This document shows positions 8,770 to 18,136 of a DNA stretch of 60,377 nucleotides, piece after piece. This DNA is from Lautropia sp. (GTDB lineage Bacteria > Pseudomonadota > Gammaproteobacteria > Burkholderiales > Burkholderiaceae_E). Within the stretch, counting starts at the first letter, position 1. Every line of letters begins with the position of its first letter. Made by a program: the position numbers and the translations under genes. The notes below the pieces were generated by a model, which had not been told where the DNA came from, made no database searches, and saw only the letters and a program-made list of their open reading frames with translations. Where the stretch lies: the NCBI GenBank assembly GCA_030523825.1, contig JAUNHU010000006.1, forward strand, positions 1-60,377, in the 5' to 3' direction.

Positions 8770-9108
8770 ATGATCTCAAGATTCTTCATCATCGCCCTTT
8801 TCCTTCTGTTACCCATCGTAGTTGCGTTGCTCTCGCAACGGATGGCCAGCACTGTCGAACCGGTGGTGCTGCCTTCGTCACCCATCGAGGTGAAACTGCT
8901 CCCCGAGCGCAAATCATCGGCCAATCGCAATGCCAGGCCGGCAGCAAACGATGACAGTGCCAATGATGCCCCGGTGCGCTACACCCCGCGCCTCATCGAA
9001 CATGGCAATGTCGACTCTGTCGGCCCCCGTGTACCCCGGGATGCGGCCAAGCGCTCTGCGCCTGCCCAGCCCCAGAACAACAACAACAACCAGGAGACCG
9101 CGCGATGA
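8770..9108 (+). CDS. Small single-TM protein of unknown function
   Basis: 112 aa with an N-terminal hydrophobic segment (residues 4-21, FFIIALFLLLPIVVALL) that reads as a signal anchor. A polar, Ala/Pro/Asn-rich tail of about 90 residues follows and ends in an Asn run. I recognise no family. An upstream ATG at 8737 would add 11 residues before the TM; I prefer 8770. The stop overlaps the start of the next gene (ATGA at 9105-9108), so it is probably co-translated with the kinase-like protein. It may be an accessory or sensing partner of that membrane protein. The function is not known. Confidence 0.65.
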   Translation: MISRFFIIALFLLLPIVVALLSQRMASTVEPVVLPSSPIEVKLLPERKSSANRNARPAANDDSANDAPVRYTPRLIEHGNVDSVGPRVPRDAAKRSAPAQPQNNNNNQETAR

Positions 9109-10619
9109 GTGGCAAGAAACAGGCAAATGATTCGCTGGTGCTGCCCGTCACCGCGCGCTGGCGCATTCTGGGCTGGATCATGCTGACCACGGTGATGGTG
9201 ATGCTGCTCATCATCCTCACGGCACGTGCCATCTTCCAGAACGACGTGCTCTACCGGGCCAACGGCGCCATCCTGCAGGAAGTGCAGGAGTTCCGCACCT
9301 TTGCCGAGCAGGCCATCGATAGCAAGACGCACAAGCCCTTCACGTCTCTCTCGGCGCTGATGGAGCGCTACATGGAGCGCCAGACCCCCGATCTGGGCGA
9401 AGCCTTCATTTCCGTCACATCCAGTGAAGTTCTGGTGGTGGACAACGCCAAGAACGACGCCGGTGAGCGTCTTGCCGGCGATCGCAACCGCCTGAACGAG
9501 CTGCTCGACGACAAGGAGAACTCCGGCGTTCTGAAGACTGGCGATGGTCAGCTCTATTGGGGCAAGAGCGTCGTCACGGCAGGCGACCAGACCGGCACGT
9601 TGCTGGTGGCCGAATTTGTCCAGAGTGGCATGGAAGACGTGCGACGCAACATGATGCTGCTCTTTGGCATCATGCTGGTCGGTGTCCTGCTCACGGCGGT
9701 CATCGCCTGGATGGTGGCCGGTCAGATTCTTGCGCCCATCACCCGCTTTTCCGAGATTTCGTCCCGCGTGGGGGCTTTTGACCTGAGCACCCGGCTGCCG
9801 GAAACCGGACGGGATGAGCTCTCCAAACTGGCCCGTTCCATCAACGCGATGCTCGATCGCATCAGCGGTGCGCATGCTGACCAGCGCCATGTGCTCTCTG
9901 AAACCCTGCGTCAGGTGCAGATCCTGACGACCGAGCTGGAGGCTGCACGCACGGTCGTGGGCAATGCCGGCGCTGCCCTCACGCAGCCGATGACCAGTCT
10001 GCGCCAGCTCAACCAGGATCTGGCCCTGCTGCTGGACAGCGGCCGGGCCGACTTCCTGAAGCTGCAGGAGGTGCAGATCAGTCCCTTCGTCTACGCGATG
10101 GCCGAAGATTTCCGCAAGCTGCTGCCCGGCCGCAGCTGGCGCGTCACCGACGTGGCCGAGGCACGTGTCAGGCTCGACACGCAACGCATTCGTCAGAGCA
10201 TGCTGCATCTGGCCACCAATGCCTTCGACCACACCAAGGAGGGAGACAGGATCGAGCTGGGTTCCTCGCTGCGTACCCTGGCTGATGGGCAGCGAATGGC
10301 CAGCATCTGGATTGCCAACCGTGGCCCGAGCCTGACCGAGGCCGATGCCAAGGCGCTGTTCGAAACACCGCCAGACTCCTACGCCCGCAACCACCAGATG
10401 CCTCTGAAGATCAATCAGGAGACCCCGGCGATGGGCATGGGGCTGGCCGTGGTGAAGGCAATGGCCCACGCCCACGGCGGCTATGCCTGGCTTGAATCCG
10501 GTGGCCAGCGTGGCACGGTGTTCGGCGTGGACATTCCGCTGTACCGTCCCCGGCCCACGGGTGGTGGCGAGCAGACGCAGGAAAATGCGCTCGATGCCAT
10601 GAGCCAGGAGAAATCATGA
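9105..10619 (+). CDS. Degenerate histidine-kinase-like membrane sensor
   Basis: 504 aa: TM1 (about residues 21-42), a periplasmic sensor of about 150 residues, TM2 (about 184-206), a HAMP domain (ILAPITRFSEIS onward), a helical DHp-like region and a GHKL ATPase-like domain. Where kinases have S-H-E-L-R-T-P, this reads L-R-Q-V-Q-I-L, so the phosphoacceptor His is an Arg. The N-box Asn is present (LATNAFDHT). The ADP-binding Asp of the DxGxG box is Asn (ANRGPSL). The G2 box GMGLAVVKAMAHAHGG is good. It is therefore probably not a standard autokinase. No response regulator lies nearby. Both ends overlap their neighbours by ATGA, coupling it to the small TM protein and the transporter. Confidence 0.8.
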   Translation: MSGKKQANDSLVLPVTARWRILGWIMLTTVMVMLLIILTARAIFQNDVLYRANGAILQEVQEFRTFAEQAIDSKTHKPFTSLSALMERYMERQTPDLGEAFISVTSSEVLVVDNAKNDAGERLAGDRNRLNELLDDKENSGVLKTGDGQLYWGKSVVTAGDQTGTLLVAEFVQSGMEDVRRNMMLLFGIMLVGVLLTAVIAWMVAGQILAPITRFSEISSRVGAFDLSTRLPETGRDELSKLARSINAMLDRISGAHADQRHVLSETLRQVQILTTELEAARTVVGNAGAALTQPMTSLRQLNQDLALLLDSGRADFLKLQEVQISPFVYAMAEDFRKLLPGRSWRVTDVAEARVRLDTQRIRQSMLHLATNAFDHTKEGDRIELGSSLRTLADGQRMASIWIANRGPSLTEADAKALFETPPDSYARNHQMPLKINQETPAMGMGLAVVKAMAHAHGGYAWLESGGQRGTVFGVDIPLYRPRPTGGGEQTQENALDAMSQEKS

Positions 10620-12256
10620 GCAAGGCCGACCCTACCCTTCAGGATCTGGCCGTGCAGGGCAATGGAAGTGACGGCCTGAATCCGGTGTACTACCGCACCA
10701 CGGCGTCGCTGAACCTGCCCCAACCCGGCCCCGAGGCCCAGGCTCCTGCCGAGGAGAAGGCGCCTGCAGGTCCGCGCAGCCTCAGTGTCGACATTGCCTT
10801 CAGCCACCTGTTCGCCATCATTGCCGCGTTGGTGGTGGGCGGGCTGGTCACGTGGTGGATCAACATCGCGGTACACGAACCGCTGGCCGGAGGGGCGAGT
10901 GGACTTACCCCACCGGCTGCGGCCACCCTGTCCGTCTTTGCCATCGCCGTCTGGTTCTGGATCTTCACCTCCATCGACGACACCTATGTGGCCCTCGGGG
11001 CTGCAGTGCTGCTGGTGTCGCTGGGAGTGCTACCCGAAGACACCCTGTTCGACTCGCTGGGCGATGACACGGTCTGGCTGCTGCTGGGCGCCTTCGTCAT
11101 CGCGGCGGGCATCACCACTTCGGGTCTGGCAACCCGGATTGCTGCCTTCATCATTGCCGGCGCCCGCAGCACGCGCCAGCTGATGCACCTGAGCAGTGCC
11201 GCCCTGGTGGCCACCGCCTTTGCCGTGCCCTCCACCTCGGGACGGGCGGCGCTTGCCATGCCGGTCTTCATGGCCCTGGCCTCGGTGCTGAAGGGACGCA
11301 AGGCCCTCGTGCTGGCGCTCGCCCTGCTCTTTCCGTCCGTCATCCTGCTCTCGGCGGTAGCCTCGTATCTCGGGGCCGGTGCGCACCTCATCACCAGCCA
11401 GATCCTCACCTCCGGTGGCTACGACAGCTTTTCCTTCGCCAACTGGATGCAGTTCGGTCTGCCGCTGGCGGTGGTGGCGTCGGTCATCTGCGTGGAGCTG
11501 ATCCTGTTCCTGTTCACCAGCAGGGAAGAACGCCGTGGTGCGCTCAGCCTTACGGTGGAAGACTTGCAGGCCCATACCGAGCTGCCCATTACCGGCAAGC
11601 TGACGATGGCGCAGACCAAGGCGTCGTGGCTGGTGCTGGCCGTGGTGGTGCTCTGGTGTTCCGAGCCACTGCATCATCTCCACCCGGCCGTGGTGGCACT
11701 GGCCGGCGGGCTTGCCATGTCCAGCAGCACGCTGGGCGTGGTCAAGCTGGGCAAGGCGCTCAAGTCGGTGCCCTGGTCCTTGCTCATCTTCATGGCGGCC
11801 ACGCTGGCGATGGGCTCGGCACTGGTCAGTTCCGGTGCAGCAGCCTGGGCCACGACCGGCATCCTCGCCCCCATCCGCAACAGTGGTCAGTGGGCGGGCA
11901 TCCTGTTCCTGGTCATCATCGTGCTCATCTCGACCGCAGCCCACCTCATCATCCAGTCGCGCTCGGCCCGTTCGGCCGTGCTCATCCCGCTGGTGGTGGC
12001 GATGGCGCCCGAGGTCGGCGTGTCGGCGGTGGCTGCGGCCTTTGCTTCGACGGCGGCAGCAGGTTTTTGCCACACCATGAGCAGTTCGGCCAAGCCGATG
12101 GCGCTGTTTTCCGTCATCGACGACAAGCCCACGTACTCCGGGTCCGATCTGCTGCGTCTGGCGGCATGGCTTGCGCCGATCAGTGCGGCACTGGTGCTGC
12201 TCTTTTCCTTCGTGATCTGGCCCCTGCAGGGCATGCCCTGGCAGGTACAACCCTGA
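10616..12256 (+). CDS. DASS/SLC13-family anion (dicarboxylate) transporter
   Basis: 546 aa inner-membrane carrier with about 12 hydrophobic segments after a polar N-terminal tail of roughly 60 residues. Family features are LLLGAFVIAAGITTSGLATRIA, the VPSTSGRAALAMPV block (substrate/sodium-binding SxT-like hairpin) and its repeat counterpart IQSRSARSAVLIP in the C-terminal half. Likely a sodium-coupled uptake system for C4-dicarboxylates or a related small organic acid. The start overlaps the stop of the kinase-like gene by ATGA. A glycerate kinase 250 bases downstream suggests the substrate might feed glycerate, but that is inference. Confidence 0.85.
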   Translation: MSKADPTLQDLAVQGNGSDGLNPVYYRTTASLNLPQPGPEAQAPAEEKAPAGPRSLSVDIAFSHLFAIIAALVVGGLVTWWINIAVHEPLAGGASGLTPPAAATLSVFAIAVWFWIFTSIDDTYVALGAAVLLVSLGVLPEDTLFDSLGDDTVWLLLGAFVIAAGITTSGLATRIAAFIIAGARSTRQLMHLSSAALVATAFAVPSTSGRAALAMPVFMALASVLKGRKALVLALALLFPSVILLSAVASYLGAGAHLITSQILTSGGYDSFSFANWMQFGLPLAVVASVICVELILFLFTSREERRGALSLTVEDLQAHTELPITGKLTMAQTKASWLVLAVVVLWCSEPLHHLHPAVVALAGGLAMSSSTLGVVKLGKALKSVPWSLLIFMAATLAMGSALVSSGAAAWATTGILAPIRNSGQWAGILFLVIIVLISTAAHLIIQSRSARSAVLIPLVVAMAPEVGVSAVAAAFASTAAAGFCHTMSSSAKPMALFSVIDDKPTYSGSDLLRLAAWLAPISAALVLLFSFVIWPLQGMPWQVQP

Positions 12257-12304
12257 CCGGACGACAGCAAATTCCAATTCAAGTCCGCGTCATCACAGGT
12301 GATC

Positions 12305-12353
12305 CATCCGGCGGGAATCGGTTGCATACCCCGAAGCCCCATCCCGCCGGATG
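12305..12353 (+). other. 12-bp perfect inverted repeat in the glycerate kinase leader
   Basis: CATCCGGCGGGA (12305-12316) and TCCCGCCGGATG (12342-12353) are exact inverse copies separated by 25 bases. A second small repeat (CCTGAA with TTCAGG) follows. There is no T-run directly after the stem. It could be a weak terminator for the transporter operon or a regulatory stem in the 250-base leader of the next gene. Confidence 0.6.
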
Positions 12354-12508
12354 TCCTGAAGTCATCCTTTTTCAGGGTTGGCTCACCTTCCTTTCCGCTT
12401 TTTTCGGCAGGATGTCGATGTCCTGCTGCGCCCCAGCTTGCGCCCACTTTTCCATCGACCGCGGTTTTTTCCCATGAATTCGTTGAATTTTTCCGAGAGG
12501 TAAACACC

Positions 12509-13774
12509 ATGTCCACTGCGATCCCACAGCACATTCTGGTTGCCCCCGCCGGTTTCAAGGAATCCCTCGACGCCAACGCCGTGGCACGTGCCATCACCGC
12601 AGGTGTCCGTCGCGCCATCCCCGGTGCCCACGTGAAGGCGTTGCCCATGCCCGATGGCGGTGAAGGCACCGCCGAGATGCTGGCCGAATCCACGGGCGGG
12701 CGCATCGTCCGCAAGCGCGTCATCGGCCCCGTGGGTCAGGAGATCGACTCGCACTATGCGCTGCTCGGCGGCAAGGCCAAGGGCGTGGCTGTGGTGGAAA
12801 TGGCTGCCGCAGCCGGTCTGCGCCTCGTGCCGCGCGACATGCGTGACCCGACGCTGACCACCACCTACGGGGTTGGGCAGCTGATTGCCACCGCACTGGA
12901 TGATGATGTCCACACCATCCTGATCGGCTGCGGCGACTCTGGCACCAGTGATGGTGGCCTGGGTGCCCTGCAGGCGCTGGGCGTGAAGATCACCGACAAG
13001 GATGGCAAGGATGTCGGTCAGGGCGGACGCTGTCTCGCCGACGTGGCCCATCTCGACTACAGCGGCCTGCATCCGGCCCTGCGTGAGGGGCGCATCAAGA
13101 TGGTGATGGCGCTGAATGCGCACAACATCCTCACCGGCGAGCGCGGTGTGGCCCGCGTTTTCGGCCCGCAGAAAGGCGCCACGCCCGAGCAGGTCGAGCA
13201 GCTCGCCAAGGGCTTCGAGAACTGGGCCGAAAAACTGGCAGCCAACTGCCTGCCCGCAGCGCGCCACGTCGATTTCGCGCTGGGTGCCGGCACGGGCGCA
13301 TCGGGCGGCCTCGGGGCCGGTCTTGCCTCGGTGGGTGCGCAGCTGGTCTCGCGCTTCGAGGCCCTGCTCGACTCCGGTCTGGCCGGCTTCGATCTGAATG
13401 AGCTGCTGGCGGGGGCCGATCTGGTCATCACCGCCGAAGGCGCGCTCGACTTCCAGACCCCGCGTGGCAAGGTGCCGGCCGAAGTGGCCATGCGCGCCAG
13501 CAACCTGGGCATTCCGGTGGTGGCGCTGGCCGGCACGCTGGGCAAGGGAGCCGATGATGTCTACGACATCGGCATCGACGCCATTGCTTCCATCGTGCCC
13601 ATTCCGATGACGCTCGACCGCGCCATCAGCGAGGGTGAACGCCTGCTGCGCGAAGCCTCCGAGCGGATGATGCGCACCCTGCTGCTGGGCGCGTCGATGG
13701 CGACCAAGCTCAACAACCGCCGCATGCAGCAGTCGCAGCAATTGTTCAGCGGCTCCTCCAATTCCCAGTGGTGA
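12509..13774 (+). CDS. glxK: Glycerate 2-kinase (GlxK/GarK type)
   Basis: 421 aa enzyme of glycerate kinase family 1, phosphorylating D-glycerate to 2-phosphoglycerate for entry to glycolysis. Diagnostic blocks are APAGFKESLDA at the N-terminus, MPDGGEGTAEML, GCGDSGTSDGGLG, GAGTGASGGLGAGL and the catalytic-domain EGALDFQTPRGK. ATG 12509 is preceded by GAGAGG 8 bases upstream; the frame stays open further up but without better signals. The upstream transporter may supply a related acid, and a leader hairpin lies in between. Confidence 0.93.
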   Translation: MSTAIPQHILVAPAGFKESLDANAVARAITAGVRRAIPGAHVKALPMPDGGEGTAEMLAESTGGRIVRKRVIGPVGQEIDSHYALLGGKAKGVAVVEMAAAAGLRLVPRDMRDPTLTTTYGVGQLIATALDDDVHTILIGCGDSGTSDGGLGALQALGVKITDKDGKDVGQGGRCLADVAHLDYSGLHPALREGRIKMVMALNAHNILTGERGVARVFGPQKGATPEQVEQLAKGFENWAEKLAANCLPAARHVDFALGAGTGASGGLGAGLASVGAQLVSRFEALLDSGLAGFDLNELLAGADLVITAEGALDFQTPRGKVPAEVAMRASNLGIPVVALAGTLGKGADDVYDIGIDAIASIVPIPMTLDRAISEGERLLREASERMMRTLLLGASMATKLNNRRMQQSQQLFSGSSNSQW

Positions 13775-13787
13775 GACGCTGAATGAC

Positions 13788-13819
13788 GGGCAGGTGCCGG
13801 CTTGTTCCGGTACCTGCCC
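13788..13819 (+). terminator. Strong stem-loop after glycerate kinase
   Basis: GGGCAGGTGCCGG, loop CTTGTT, CCGGTACCTGCCC: 13 pairs with one G-T. It starts 13 bases after the stop. There is no following T-run, so termination is likely but not certain. Confidence 0.5.
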
Positions 13820-13897
13820 GGAACTTGACCGATGTCGGTCGGCTTCCGCACAGCTTCCCCTTATCATGGGCTCCAATATCTTGCCACGGAGCCACTC

Positions 13898-14503
13898 ATG
13901 TCCCGTTTCCTGCGTCCGCTGTCGTTGCTTTGCCTCTCCCTGATTGCCACGCACGGCATGGCTGCCGAGCCCGAACACTTCCGGCTGCGGCTCGACGAAC
14001 TCAAGAGCGGCCGTTTCACCAGGGCCCATCTGGCCAGCAGCGACATCGACCCTGCCTGCAAGGGGCACAACCAGTCGCCTGCCATCAGCTGGGTGAATGC
14101 GCCGGCCGGTGCGCGCAGCTTCGTGCTGGTCTTCACCGACAAGGGCGTGCCCAAGGGCAGTGATGGCAGCCGTTGGGCCGTCGTCAACATTCCCGGTTCC
14201 GTTACCCAATTGCCCGGCCATGTCGGTGCCGATGGCTCACGCCTGCCCGAAGGCGCACTGCAGACCCGCACCGGCGCCGGCAAGCCCGGCTATATGGGCG
14301 TGTGCCCTTCTGCCAAACGCCCCACCCCCTACGAGTTCCGGGTCTGGGCGCTGAAGACCGAACGCCTCGACGGCGTCACGGCCGAAACCCCGGCAGCAGA
14401 CGTGGCCCGGCTGGCCGAGGCGCAGTCGCTGGGTGTGGCACGCCTCACCATCATCGACCACCAGGGTGTGGGCTATCGCACCGGCACGAAGCTGGAGCGC
14501 TGA
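13898..14503 (+). CDS. Secreted PEBP (YbhB/YbcL) family protein
   Basis: 201 aa with a clear signal peptide (MSRFLRPLSLLCLSLIATHGMAA, cleaved after AMA/AA) and a phosphatidylethanolamine-binding-protein fold. Family blocks are HNQSPAISWVNAPAGARSFVLV, then RWAVVNIPG (the conserved His of this region is missing), KPGYMGVCP (pocket) and YEFRVWAL. Bacterial homologs are called Raf-kinase-inhibitor-like, but their role is unknown. It stands alone between two stem-loops; the downstream gene prfB has its own promoter-like box. Confidence 0.85.
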   Translation: MSRFLRPLSLLCLSLIATHGMAAEPEHFRLRLDELKSGRFTRAHLASSDIDPACKGHNQSPAISWVNAPAGARSFVLVFTDKGVPKGSDGSRWAVVNIPGSVTQLPGHVGADGSRLPEGALQTRTGAGKPGYMGVCPSAKRPTPYEFRVWALKTERLDGVTAETPAADVARLAEAQSLGVARLTIIDHQGVGYRTGTKLER

Positions 14504-14586
14504 ACCTGAAGCCTGGCGCAGCACGGGGCTCGTGCGTCTGCGCTGCGCAGCCTGTGGTGGCCGGTTCTCCGTGATGATCCGCAGGC

Positions 14587-14592
14587 TATAAT
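14587..14592 (+). promoter_or_regulatory. Putative -10 box (TATAAT) for prfB
   Basis: A consensus TATAAT 41 bases before the prfB ATG. The -35 region is poor, so this is a candidate only. Confidence 0.4.
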
Positions 14593-14632
14593 CGCAGGTT
14601 GTTTTCATCATCCACAGTCAACCTGCAATCAG

Positions 14633-15737
14633 ATGGACGTCGAGCGCTTGAACCAGCTTGAAGCCCGCCTGGAGGACCTCAGCCAGCGGCTGCAGGACCT
14701 CAGGGGGTATCTTTGACTTCGACGACAAGAAAAACCGTCTTGTCGAAGTGAATTCCGCCCTGGAGGCGCCGGACATCTGGAACGATGCCAAGGCGGCGCT
14801 GGAGCTGGGCAAGGAAAAACGGATGCTCGACAACGTCGTCGGCACCATGGAAAAACTGATGGATTCGCTGCGCGACACATCCGACCTGTTCGGCATGGCG
14901 AAGGACGAATCCGACGACGACACGCTCGAAGCGCTGGATGCCGATTCCCTGACCATTCTGGAAGGCGTCGAGGGGCTGGAATTCCGCCGGATGTTCTCCA
15001 ACCCGGCCGACCCCAGCCCCTGCTTCGTCGAGATCCAGGCCGGTGCCGGCGGCACTGAAGCCTGCGACTGGGCCGCCATGCTGCTGCGCCAGTACCTGCG
15101 CTACTGCGAGCGCCGCGGCTTCACCACTACCCTGCTCGAAGAAAGCGAGGGCGACGTGGCGGGCATCAAGGGTGCCACCATCAAGGTCGAGGGCGAATAT
15201 GCCTACGGCTACCTGCGCACCGAAACTGGCGTGCACCGTCTGGTGCGCAAGTCGCCCTTCGATTCCAGCGGTGGCCGTCACACCTCCTTTGCCTCGGTCT
15301 ACGTCTACCCCGAGGTCGACGATTCGATCGAGATCGACATCAACCCGGCCGACCTGCGCATCGACGTGTATCGCGCATCCGGTGCCGGCGGTCAGCACGT
15401 GAACAAGACCGAATCCGCGGTTCGTATCACCCACCTGCCCACCAACACCGTCGTACAGTGCCAGAACGACCGTTCCCAGCACCGCAACCGCGACGAGGCG
15501 ATGAAGATGCTGCGCGCACGCCTGTTCGAGCTGGAACTGCGCAAGCGCCAGGCCGAGCAGGACAAGGTCGAAGCCTCGAAGACCGACATCGGCTGGGGCC
15601 ACCAGATCCGTTCCTACGTGCTGGACCAGTCCCGCATCAAGGATCTGCGCACCAACTACGAGACCAGCAACACCCGAGCGGTGCTCGATGGCGATCTCGA
15701 TCCCTTCATCGGCGAGAGCCTGAAACAGGGCGTGTAA
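14633..15737 (+). CDS. prfB: Peptide chain release factor 2, programmed +1 frameshift
   Basis: RF2 terminates translation at UGA and UAA. The gene is in two frames: 14633-14713, then 14715-15737 after skipping T 14714. The shift site is the classic one: internal SD-like AGGGGG, then CTT TGA C with the in-frame TGA at 14714-14716, so RF2 scarcity promotes the shift. Spliced, it is 367 aa, the normal length. SPF-type recognition motif (KSPFDSSGG) and the peptidyl-hydrolysis GGQ ([12 protein letters not shown]) are both present. lysS follows, the usual proteobacterial pair. Confidence 0.97.
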
Positions 15738-15756
15738 GACCAGGGGAGCCGGACGC

Positions 15757-15780
15757 AGGCGGGCTGAAAGAAGCCCGCCT
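15757..15780 (+). terminator. Stem-loop between prfB and lysS
   Basis: AGGCGGGCT, loop GAAAGA, AGCCCGCCT: a perfect 9-bp stem 19 bases after prfB. The run after it is mixed rather than T-rich, so it may only attenuate read-through into lysS. Confidence 0.5.
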
Positions 15781-15906
15781 GACCGGTGTCCTGTCTTGAA
15801 GACGTATCGTCATGGAGCGGTACTCTCGTTGCCCTTGCCCCGATCTTTCTCCTGAAGATTGATCCCTCCAGAAATTCCCTTGTCCGGCAACGAACGGATT
15901 GAAATC

Positions 15907-17448
15907 GTGAATACTCCTGTCTCCCCTTCCCCCGAACAAGCCAACGCCGAGGGCGCCACGCCCGAGGTCGACGAGAATCAGATCATTGCCGAGCGTCGTG
16001 CCAAGCTTGCCCGCCTGCGTGAGAACGGTGGCGTGGCCTTCCCCAACGATTGCCAGCCGGCCGACCGCGCCCAGCCGCTGCTCGAAGCACACGGTGAAAA
16101 GACCCGCGAAGACCTGCAGGCCGAGAACCTGCAGGTGTCGGTGGCGGGCCGCATGGTGCTCAAGCGTGTGCAGGGCAAGGCCAGCTTCGCCACGCTGCAG
16201 GACAGCACCGGTCGCATCCAGCTCTGGATGAACGACGAAGGCATTGGCGCCGATGCGCACGAGGAATTCAAGCGCTGGGATCTGGGGGACATCGTGGCCG
16301 CCGAAGGCACGCTGTTCAAGACGATGAAGGGCGAGCTTTCCATTCGTTGCAGCAAGGTGCGCCTGCTTTCCAAGTCGCTGCGGCCCCTGCCCGACAAGTT
16401 CCACGGCCTGGCCGATCAGGAAATGCGCTATCGCCAGCGCTATGTGGACCTGATGAGCAACGAGTCCACACGCAACACCTTCATCACGCGCAGCAAGGCC
16501 ATCAGCGCCATCCGCGGTTTCATGGTGGAAAACGGTTTTCTCGAAGTCGAGACACCGATGCTGCAACCCATTCCGGGTGGTGCCACCGCCAAGCCTTTCG
16601 AGACGCACCACAATGCACTCGATCAGGCGATGTTCCTGCGCATTGCGCCCGAGCTGTACCTGAAGCGCCTGGTGGTGGGCGGCTTCGAGCGCGTCTTCGA
16701 GATCAACCGCAATTTCCGCAACGAAGGTCTCAGTCCGCGTCACAACCCCGAATTCACGATGATGGAGTTCTACGCGGCCTACACCGATTACCGCTGGATG
16801 ATGGACTTCACCGAACAGGTGTTCCGTCGTGCCGCGCAGGAAGCGCTGGGCACCACGCAGCTCAGCTATCAGGGCAAGCCGCTGGACCTGTCCAAACCCT
16901 TTGCGCGGATGACCATCGTCGAAGCCATCCGGAAGCACGCACCCGAGCTGCCCGCAGAAAAACTGGACGATGCCGCCTGGCTGCGCGCAAAGCTGGCCGA
17001 ATTTGGCGTGGAGCCGCCTGCTGCGGCTGGCGTTGGCGCCCTGCAACTGGCGCTCTTTGAAGAAACCGCCGAAGCCAAACTGTGGGAACCCACCTTCATC
17101 ATCGACTACCCGGCCGAAGTCTCGCCGCTGGCCCGCGCAGCCGATGGCAACCCGGAACTCACCGAGCGCTTCGAGCTGTTCATGACCGGGCGCGAACTGG
17201 CCAACGGCTTCTCCGAGCTGAACGACCCCGAAGACCAGGCCGAGCGTTTCCGCAAGCAGGTGGAAGCCAAGGAAGCCGGTGACGACGAAGCCATGTATTT
17301 CGACGCCGACTACATCCGTGCGCTCGAATATGGTCTGCCCCCCACCGGCGGCTGCGGCATCGGCATCGACCGCCTGATGATGATCCTCACCGACAGCCCC
17401 ACCATCCGCGACGTGATCCTGTTCCCGGCGCTGAAGCGGGAGAACTGA
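15907..17448 (+). CDS. lysS: Lysyl-tRNA synthetase, class II
   Basis: About 513 aa, charging tRNA-Lys. The N-terminal OB-fold anticodon-binding domain ([21 protein letters not shown]) is followed by class II motifs 1 ([15 protein letters not shown]), 2 ([18 protein letters not shown]) and 3 ([16 protein letters not shown]). I use GTG 15907 because it gives a family-like length; the Shine-Dalgarno is weak. TTG codons at 15880 and 15859 are in-frame alternatives. The first 20 residues are a low-complexity Ser/Glu/Ala tail. Confidence 0.95.
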   Translation: MNTPVSPSPEQANAEGATPEVDENQIIAERRAKLARLRENGGVAFPNDCQPADRAQPLLEAHGEKTREDLQAENLQVSVAGRMVLKRVQGKASFATLQDSTGRIQLWMNDEGIGADAHEEFKRWDLGDIVAAEGTLFKTMKGELSIRCSKVRLLSKSLRPLPDKFHGLADQEMRYRQRYVDLMSNESTRNTFITRSKAISAIRGFMVENGFLEVETPMLQPIPGGATAKPFETHHNALDQAMFLRIAPELYLKRLVVGGFERVFEINRNFRNEGLSPRHNPEFTMMEFYAAYTDYRWMMDFTEQVFRRAAQEALGTTQLSYQGKPLDLSKPFARMTIVEAIRKHAPELPAEKLDDAAWLRAKLAEFGVEPPAAAGVGALQLALFEETAEAKLWEPTFIIDYPAEVSPLARAADGNPELTERFELFMTGRELANGFSELNDPEDQAERFRKQVEAKEAGDDEAMYFDADYIRALEYGLPPTGGCGIGIDRLMMILTDSPTIRDVILFPALKREN

Positions 17449-17723
17449 TCGCCCAGGTGCGGCCGGGAGTGCATCCCAAGGGAGGGCGGCAGCATCTGCC
17501 CTCTCCGTTTCATGCATATGGCCAAGGATGAGTGGCCGCTCCTTTTGCCCCTGTCATCGTTACCCGTTTTACCACCCTGCAGCCAGCCATGCATGAATGA
17601 CGTGCTAGGCTATGCACTGGCTGAAACGAACGCTGAAGATGAAACAAAGGGGCGATCAAGTGGCGATGAGGGGCGAGCATGCGTTAGAAAACGAAAGCCT
17701 CTGGTGAACCGGATGCCTCCCCG

Positions 17724-18071
17724 GTGACAAGGGGCTCCACGCCATCGGCCCACGCCGTATCAGACTCTGCCGCTTTCCCCGCCGATGACGCACCGCTGAC
17801 CAGACTGCGCGGGCTCGGGTCAAAAAGTGCCGAAGCCCTTGCCCAGGTTGGCATCATCAGCGTGGCGCAGTTACGCGAAGCAGGTTCTATCGGTGCCTAC
17901 GAGATGCTGGTACGTGCAGGCGTTCCCGTCAGCCTCAACATGCTGTGGGCGCTGGAGGGGGCGCTGTCAGACCGGGACTGGCGCGTGGTGGCCAGTGGAA
18001 GACCGGCTGTCGTTGTTGACGGAGCTGGAACGTCGAGGAATATCCGTCTGAACGGGGTGTTAAGTGTTTGA
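17724..18071 (+). CDS. TfoX C-terminal-domain-like protein
   Basis: 115 aa from GTG 17724. Residues 25-95 match the helix-hairpin-helix style domain found at the C-terminus of TfoX/Sxy competence regulators: LTRLRGLGSKSAEALAQVGI, then LREAGSIGAYEMLVRAG and the LNMLWALEGAL helix. Stand-alone TfoX-C proteins of this size are common in betaproteobacteria and have no fixed function. The N-terminal TfoX domain is absent. The start is uncertain; the frame has no better signal nearby. The next gene, a lipoprotein, begins 65 bases after the stop. Confidence 0.75.
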   Translation: MTRGSTPSAHAVSDSAAFPADDAPLTRLRGLGSKSAEALAQVGIISVAQLREAGSIGAYEMLVRAGVPVSLNMLWALEGALSDRDWRVVASGRPAVVVDGAGTSRNIRLNGVLSV

Positions 18072-18136
18072 TCAGGGCAAAGAACATGGGTGAGCAGAAA
18101 AACGTGCTGCACAGACAGTGGTCAGGCAGGTCGGCG

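Noticed and set aside
12383-14221. 612-codon frame antisense to glycerate kinase
   Set aside because: Shadow frame, Gly/His/Gln-rich with no family features.
15706-17517. 603-codon frame antisense to lysS
   Set aside because: Shadow of lysS; its translation looks random.
17512-17727. 71-codon frame ending in a GTGA overlap with the TfoX-C-like gene
   Set aside because: No ribosome site or domain; the overlap is probably chance.
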